Assembly (NCBI GenBank): GCA_009602725.1
Contig: WELB01000007.1
Coordinates: 628,647 to 654,403 of the forward strand
From: Spirogloea muscicola
Taxonomy: Eukaryota > Streptophyta > Zygnematophyceae > Spirogloeales > Spirogloeaceae
DNA: 25,757 nt
Direction of reading: 5' to 3'
This document shows positions 20,489 to 25,757 of the stretch, in pieces; position 1 is the stretch's first letter, and each line of letters starts with the position of its first letter. The translations under genes were made by a program, and so were the position numbers. Below the pieces are notes generated by a model. The model saw nothing but the letters and a program-made list of their open reading frames with translations. It was not told the DNA's origin and searched no databases.

Positions 20489-21209
20489 AAGAACGGAGCG
20501 ACTACAAGAACCCAGGCCCACGCACGACGCCAACCGGCCGAAGACCGTCCATGGCGCAACGAGGGAAGCCCATCTGCAAGCACCTCAACCACCAACAAGA
20601 CCGTCAAGGTGGGCGCTATCGAAGCGGAGGCGGAACGATCGTGGAACAGACCACTGGAGGTCACCGTCTGCAGTCAAGTCGGCCCCAGGGTCGAGAACGG
20701 CCCACGAAGGCTTAGCCAACCAGCGTAGCCAACGGCCGCATCTGGCCTACCAGGTAGCGCTGGGGTTTCACCGCGTCCGGCCCATGTTGGAGCGCGTTGT
20801 CTTGCCAGGCAATCTGCTTGGCAATACTCACCCTCCTGCAACGCCTGCGCCTACCCGCGCATGCGTTCACTCGCGCCTGCGTCCGCGAAAGCGTAGAGCT
20901 CGGCGCACACGGCGAGCGCGCATAGCGAGCCTTGCGCGGACCGGCTGCGACTGCGAGAAGTCGTTCTATCTGTGCGGTGAGCAGTCTTCATATCAGACTG
21001 TTCTTGCAAGTCTTCACGCCCGGAGTTGTTGTGCTCATTGTTTGAGTGCACATTTCTAGACCGATTGCTTGCGTGCATCCATTGGCTGCACTGCTTGTTA
21101 TATCCACGAACACAGAAAAGGTGCGGGCTTAGCCCGAGAACAATTGGGCATTTAGCATCGCGGCCGCCCATTGGGAGTCTCGCACCGTAGTGCTAGGTGA
21201 AACCATCAA
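20489..21209. other. Unassigned GC-rich stretch
   Basis: A frame continuing out of the microsatellite stays open to 20715 (DYKNPGPRTTP ... GRERPTKA), but its composition gives no family clue. From 20716 to about 21209 I see no gene. This could be the distal flank or a remnant of the Gypsy element, but no long terminal repeat is recognisable. Confidence 0.35.
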
Positions 21210-21224
21210 GCAGACAGTGATACC

Positions 21225-22030
21225 ACGATACTCCTTATACTGGAAACCGATTACCGGGCACTATCACGGCCCCTTGCAGCAGTGCAAACCTTCTGCCAAA
21301 TCACTGGATCATCCAGGTCCACAACGTCAGTAACAGTGCGGATGTTAGCTGGAATAACTGGATGCCGACCGTTTAGAAGAAGAAAAGGACTATAGCAGGA
21401 CAAAGAAGTCTGGTTTCACATTCGATATCCCATTATCAACCATGGTAGAAATCGGTCCCAGCGCTCCAATCCATGTTTCATTGCATATGTCATCAGACCC
21501 TTCGTCATTGTCTGCACCATCCGCTCTGCCATACCATCAGCTTGCGGATGATCCCTAGATGTAAGACGATGATCTATGAAGCTGCGATCTAACAGCTGTT
21601 GAAAGTCGCCCTTGGATTCAGTACCGCGGTCTGGAAGGACTTCGGCAGGAGCCCCATAGCGAGTAAGCACAACATTGCGGAAAATATTAGCAATGAGTTC
21701 ACTGAATTTGGTAGGAATGATAGCAACTTCGACCCATTTAGAAAAATGTTCTATCATAATTAGAAGATGAGGCCGCTGCTTCCCCAATCGGAGTGGCCCT
21801 GCCAAATCAAGACTCCATCTGTAGAAGAGCCCCCCAATTGGCAAAGGATGCAATACCGGAGATTTGAGTGAGAAGGTACTACGGATACGATCGCACTCCT
21901 CACATTGTGACAAAACATGCATGACTGTTCTTGTCACACCATGCCACCAATACCTTGGCATAAGAAGACTGATGGTACGTTTAAAACCAAAGTGTCCATA
22001 GTCTGTGTGGACATCTTGGACTTTCTGCAA
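21225..22030 (-). pseudogene. Gypsy integrase remnant
   Basis: Read from 22030 downward, the zinc-binding part has VHTDYGHFGFKRT, YWWHGV and CEECDR. The catalytic core has the first Asp in SLDLAGPL, the second in LPDRGTES (usually SDxGTEF) and the Glu in GMAERMVQT. A stop follows GYRM at 21416. The expected continuation (SPFLLLNGRHPVIPANIRTV) is still readable in another frame down to about 21225, so a frameshift near 21416 split the domain. Confidence 0.9.
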
Positions 22031-22439
22031 CCGATCAGGAGGAGGGACAACCTATTTCCTGTATTACTGATGTAGATGGATGAATTGATTGTGTTGCCAA
22101 ACACATCGCCGAGCTCGGCTTTTGATCCTGTCCTTCTGAATAGAAAGTTTAGGAAGATACATGCCAGTCTGGATGTAATGACGAACTGGAAGATCTAGCC
22201 AAACATCTTTTGAAAAGAAGGTTTATCAAGAGCACAGGCAAGTGGCGAATATATAGCAAAACAGGCCAGATAAGAAGCAGGACTACTGAGAGGTACAGAC
22301 ACAACAGCTACTGAAAGCAAAGCAAATTGCTCGTCCACAGATGTTGGTGTAGGGTTGCGGCTGAGGGCATCTGCATCCAGATTTTGTAGCCCTGGTTTCT
22401 GAATAATCTCAAACTCATACTCCGTTTAACGCAATGACC

Positions 22440-23233
22440 ATCTGGCTAGTTTGCCAGTCGGTTGATAAGTGGTTAGTTGCCACTTCAGAGGTTGGTGATC
22501 CGTAATAAGCTTAACGGTCGTCCAAATAAGGACGGACTAAAATGCGTGACAGCCGAGACAGCTGCAAGACCTTTGCCTTCGTAAGCTGAGTAATTCCGTT
22601 GGGCAGCATTGTTAGAACGACTTGCATAAGCAATGAGATAATCGTGGTGATCTTCGTCCTGCTGTGTAAGTACAGCTCCAATGCCGGGTTTACTCCAGTC
22701 TGTGTGCAGCAGTGGAACTCTTTAGCATATGCCGGACGACGCAAAACAGGAGCTGTTGGCAGTGATCGCTTCAATTGACAAAAAGCGTTTTCCGGTTCTG
22801 ATCCCCATAGCCATGGTGTATTTTTCTTGAGAAGACTTTTAAGAGGACGAGCCAAAGAGCTAAAATGCTCAATATACCGACGATAGAAACTGGCAATTCC
22901 TAAAAACGATCTCAAAGATGTAAAATTGGTAGGTGCAGGAATGGACAGGATTGCTTGCACCTTGCTATCTTTTGGAGAAAGACTATTCTCCGTTATCTGA
23001 TGACCAAGATAATGAACCTCAGAGAGTGCAAACCGGCATTCTCCTGGATGGCACTTGTAAGCTGAGTTCTGTATCAACTTAATTACAGAGTCAACATGAG
23101 TCACATGCTCATCGAATTCATGACTGAATATTAGAACATCGTCTATGTAACATCTGGCGTATGGAATTCCTCTCAGTATCTGGTCCATAACACGCTGAAA
23201 TGTAGATGGTGCATTCTTCAGTCCAAAGGGCAT
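22440..23233 (-). pseudogene. Gypsy reverse transcriptase C-terminal half and RNase H, frameshifted
   Basis: The frame begins MPFGLKNAPSTFQRVMD and has the active-site box YIDDVLIFS, then HYLGHQITE and LRSFLGIASFYRRYIEHFS. All are standard for Ty3/Gypsy reverse transcriptase. At about 22705 the frame shifts: the expected RNase H sequence (TDWSKPGIGAVLTQQ, then AYASRSNNAAQRNYS) continues in another frame. It goes on to about 22440 with further breaks. Confidence 0.92.
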
Positions 23234-23249
23234 TTCATTGTTATAGTGT

Positions 23250-23732
23250 ATCTACCCCCTAGAATGCAGTTTGTGTCTATCACCAGGCTCAATTTCAATC
23301 TGATTGGACCCATTTTCCAAATCTAAGAGAGAAAACCTTTGCGGAACCAATATGGTTGAAGATCTCTTCTGAAGTAGGCATTGGATACCTATCCAACGGC
23401 GTGTTGGCACGTCGCAAACAATAACCGCCGTACATACGTCGGGCAGTATAGTTTCCATGTTCGTCTTTCTTTGCCGGAGGGACGGTAGGAGCTGCGAATG
23501 AACTTCTGGAAGATTCTATCATGCCAATAGCAAGCAATTCTTGACATCTCTTTTCCACAAGCTCATCCTCAAAGGGAGACAACGTATACCTTTTCCGAAG
23601 GACGGGCTTGTCATTGTTAAGATTAATTTGGAATTTGGCACCTGTATAAGTGCCTAAGTCAGCTGCTGAGAATGCAAAACATGCAATGTTCTCCTGCAGC
23701 ATTGTTAAGTGACGCCGCTGCTCATCACACAA
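23250..23732 (-). pseudogene. Gypsy reverse transcriptase N-terminal part, frameshifted
   Basis: It starts near CDEQRRHLTMLQENIACFAF and continues DLGTYTGAKFQINLNND, then SSFAAPTVPPAKKDEHGN and the degraded RRMYGGYCLRRANTPLDRYP. The catalytic motif FSLLDLENG is found only in the neighbouring frame (about 23340-23300), so a frameshift separates it from the upstream part. Another break precedes the MPFGLKN frame. Confidence 0.88.
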
Positions 23733-23799
23733 CTGAGGACCCAGCTGCCACTTGTACTCAACAATGTCTTTGTTAGCAGCAAGGGCTACAAACTTTGAT

Positions 23800-24383
23800 T
23801 GCTACATTTTATCTTCCTCTACAATGTCCTCAAGATCAAACCAAGCTAGCAGACGGTTGTCCATGTCAGTCAGTTTATCTGCACCTGGTTTGAGGCTTTT
23901 CTCGAAGGCCTCCTGAAGTGCTGTTTACTTGGTCTGTAGACGTCCAAGCACACTGGTTAACCAAGTCATACTATTCAAGTCAAAAGCTTGACCTATCAAG
24001 CTATTTTTCAGCTCGTCTGGGAAGTGGGCTGGCGTGATGTCACCAGGCCAAAATTCCACGACCTTCTCTCGTTCCCTAGGAGTTGGAACATCAAATTGAG
24101 CACGAGGAGAGTCGGCTGTAAGAGGTGCAGTGATTACCATTCCTTGGCCCACTTCACCGTTTGGTTTGATGCTGTAAGCATATAATCCTGGAGTTGCCAC
24201 AAATGTACGGAGAGTGCGTCGCGGCCTGCCTGCTTTGTTGACCGGGTGATACTTAAAGTAACGTGGTACCGGTTGTAGTCGTCGTCCAGCGTCTAAGACG
24301 AGATCTACTCTGGTGTAAGGGTGTGGGTCCTGCCCGTCGATGCAAGCTTGTAAGAGGGAAAAGATTTCGTGTATTTGAAACAA
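23800..24383 (-). pseudogene. Region upstream of Gypsy reverse transcriptase, function unassigned
   Basis: A frame to 23925 encodes RVDLVLDAGRRLQPVPRYFK, VATPGLYAYSIKPNGEVGQG and REREKVVEFWPGDITPAHFP. After a TAA it continues as EAFEKSLKPGADKLTDMDNR and, after a TAG, into the reverse transcriptase segment. It occupies the place where protease or a linker would lie, but I see no DSG/DTG protease motif and recognise no domain. Confidence 0.55.
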
Positions 24384-24384
24384 A

Positions 24385-24660
24385 CGAAGGCCAAATGGCC
24401 AAGTACAAAGGCAAGCACATCTTAAGACCTACATAACCTACAGTAGATTGACCCGCTCGGAAACCACGGGTCAAAACATAAAGGTCGCTAACCGATGCCT
24501 GGATACTAGATGGCAGATACGGAGCCCTTCTGCTACCAACTAGAGCTCGCCCAGCTTTCTGGTGCAAAGCATTAGCCTGAGCACGCTGCAAACAGGCCGA
24601 AACTCGTCGTTGCAACAACGACAGATAAGCAGCTGGCAAGCCCATCTCAGCCGGGAACAC
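24385..24660 (-). mobile_element. LINE-like 3'-end fragment (copy 5) joined to the Gypsy element
   Basis: The minus-strand frame from 24660 encodes LSLLQRRVSACLQRAQANAL, HQKAGRALVGSRRAP, then SVSDLYVLTRGF, the family ending with Phe for Tyr. The terminal stop codon is lost and the frame reads on into the Gypsy sequence. The 3' motif GATGTGCTTGCCTTTGTACT spans 24422-24403, and the fragment ends at about 24385, where Gypsy sequence begins. Confidence 0.65.
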
Positions 24661-25260
24661 ATCTGCATGTCGTGTGTAGCCTAGATTGGCTATGTTTTGA
24701 AGGAGAGTAAGGAAACGAGGACCTAAGCAGCCAGAGGGGCACTGGAGCTAAATTTGTAAAGAATAGCCTCACTCTATCTGCCAAAGAATTGACCCTAGCT
24801 GCATCAAGCTTGACGCATGGACCTTATATGAAATAATCGACGAAAATGCCTCGTAGATTTGGCGGCTCTACATTTTCTATGATGTATCTCATAGGCCCTT
24901 TTGGCCTACCGCGAGTATTCTTCATCAATTCTAGCACTGGAAAGAATAGTCTGGTACTGGGATGGTTGAAGCCTTGACTCTTTCCTGCAGCACTGAACCC
25001 TTCGCAGGGAAACCTATGCTACATAGACAAATTTGAACCGTTCTAAACTTTGTTCATGGATTGTGATCTTTGACAACTGACAACAATCGTCTTTGTTGGC
25101 CTCTTATCAGACTGTCCTTCATGTCAGCTGGTTAAGGTAGCCAACATCTTCGTTTGAATTGTGTATCTCGTAGGCTAGTACGTCAGCATTTGTCTTCATC
25201 TGGACTCATCGACGCCATCTCGTATCGACGCCTTTGCGCATGACACGGCCCTTTGGATCT
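24661..25260. other. Intergenic AT-richer stretch, nothing recognised
   Basis: No convincing frame, RNA gene or repeat of the families above is seen here. It may be further remnants of transposons. Confidence 0.4.
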
Positions 25261-25275
25261 TATCAAGGGTTTTCG

Positions 25276-25293
25276 GGTTGGCTTTTCACAGCC
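25276..25293 (+). repeat. Dispersed hairpin repeat, copy I
   Basis: GGTTGGCTTTTCACAGCC is followed by CTTCGCCCTC. It sits in the 3' flank of LINE-like copy 6, which suggests the hairpin belongs to that element's 3' region. Confidence 0.6.
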
Positions 25294-25600
25294 CTTCGCC
25301 CTCTTTATATCGCTTAATAGACACTCCACTTCTTTGGGAGAGCCACATTGCAGCTGACCCCCTCAGTAACTAGAGGTCATCAGCACGTGGAAGTCGCTAA
25401 TTGATGCCCGAATGCCGGACGGCACATCGTCACACTGTGTCACCACAGTCTAATGGTCGACTAAGCTTTCTGGTGCGAAAGCATGAGCCTGGGCTCGCTG
25501 TAAGGAGGCCCGAAGAGAGCCAGACAGCACCCACGGCCGGAGGCTCTGGCAGAAGGCGCCAACGGCCGTTAGCTTCCGACGGGGCCTGGGAAGCTATGGT
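25294..25600 (-). mobile_element. LINE-like 3'-end fragment (copy 6)
   Basis: On the minus strand, 25520-25450 encodes LRASLQRAQAHAF, matching LSLQRSQALAL. Further down, 25405-25367 reads ISDFHVLMTSSY and TGA, a decayed VLTRGY ending. A frameshift lies between the two. The preceding RRKLTAVGAFCQSLRPWVLS may be the weakly conserved part before LSLQRSQ. Confidence 0.55.
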
Positions 25601-25757
25601 CAGGCTCCTGCCGGTAACGGCGGGCTTTGTCGCGAGGCAGGGCGGCAGGCCGTGCCACGACGGCGACGGCTCTGTCGCCGCGCGGCTGGCCCGGCTGGCA
25701 CGCTTTTGGCGCGACAGCCCGCCCGGCGGCTGCCAGGGCCGCCGCTGTGGCCCGGCG
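25596..25757 (+). CDS. Open frame running off the window edge, doubtful
   Basis: ATG at 25596 opens 54 codons (starting MVRLLPVTAGFVARQGGRPC) without a stop to the end. The DNA is very GC-rich like the first exons of the other genes. It could equally be the antisense of a longer LINE-like fragment, since copy 6 lies directly next to it on the minus strand. Confidence 0.2.
   Translation, partial: MVRLLPVTAGFVARQGGRPCHDGDGSVAARLARLARFWRDSPPGGCQGRRCGPA

Larger units (their letters stand above)
21210..24383 (-). mobile_element. Ty3/Gypsy LTR retrotransposon, degraded, 5' truncated
   Basis: In minus-strand order the element has an unassigned linker, reverse transcriptase, RNase H and integrase: the Gypsy order. 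It is broken by several stops and frameshifts. No gag zinc knuckle, protease, chromodomain or LTR is visible, so both ends are missing or unrecognised. Its upstream edge abuts a LINE-like tail at about 24385. The base composition is more AT-rich than that of the host exons. Confidence 0.93.

Noticed and set aside
20198-20490. CRISPR-like array impression from repeated spacers
   Set aside because: The units are microsatellite and tandem duplication in a eukaryotic genome; there is no regular repeat-spacer pattern.
20161-20715. Long frames of alternating Leu-Ser or Arg-Glu
   Set aside because: They are translations of the CT microsatellite.
21210-24383. A virus-like or domesticated integrase gene
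   Set aside because: The order of reverse transcriptase, RNase H and integrase, with stops and frameshifts, is that of an ordinary decayed Ty3/Gypsy element; there is no envelope gene and no sign of domestication.

Overview
This window looks like nuclear DNA from a green-lineage eukaryote, most likely a streptophyte (land plant or streptophyte alga). It carries split genes with GT-AG introns. There is a 22-exon CTP synthase, a 163-residue ribosomal protein eL21 ending in a plant-like KGGY, and telobox-like AACCCTA/TAGGGTT motifs in front of both. The exact organism cannot be read from the sequence.

Layout: (1) 363 to about 2754, plus strand: a multi-exon gene whose first two exons build a ubiquitin-like domain; the rest of the model is uncertain. 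(2) 2755-4020: intergenic DNA with a hairpin repeat and a 5'-truncated LINE-like tail. (3) 4109-10090, plus: CTP synthase, in which all 22 exons splice in frame to 606 residues with every catalytic residue checked present. (4) 10091-11800: intergenic DNA packed with decayed repeats. (5) 11953-12735, plus: ribosomal protein eL21, three exons. (6) 13409-14714, minus: a three-exon, 252-residue membrane-anchored protein with a cysteine-rich PAN/Apple-like domain, tail-to-tail with eL21. (7) 14715-16100: repeats, including the longest LINE-like ORF tail. (8) 16478 to about 18245, plus: homologue of CENATAC/CCDC84, the two-zinc-finger minor-spliceosome protein. Its first exon is interrupted by a single N that hides missing sequence. 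(9) 18309-21200: repeat-rich DNA with interstitial telomere-like repeats, 70-bp tandem units and long CT microsatellites around another N. (10) 21210-24383, minus: a frameshifted Ty3/Gypsy retrotransposon joined at its 5' side to a LINE-like tail. (11) 24385-25757: further LINE tails and a GC-rich edge.

The genes are unrelated housekeeping functions (pyrimidine synthesis, translation, splicing) and do not form an operon or cluster. What links the window is the repeat population. A LINE-like element occurs as at least six 3'-end fragments whose protein ends in a conserved LTRGY-like peptide. A short hairpin repeat (core GGCTGGCC-TTTCACAGCC) is scattered on both strands in about nine or more copies. 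GCC/GGC triplet runs sit at the 5' end of four of the five genes, and two of the three N positions fall in or beside such runs.
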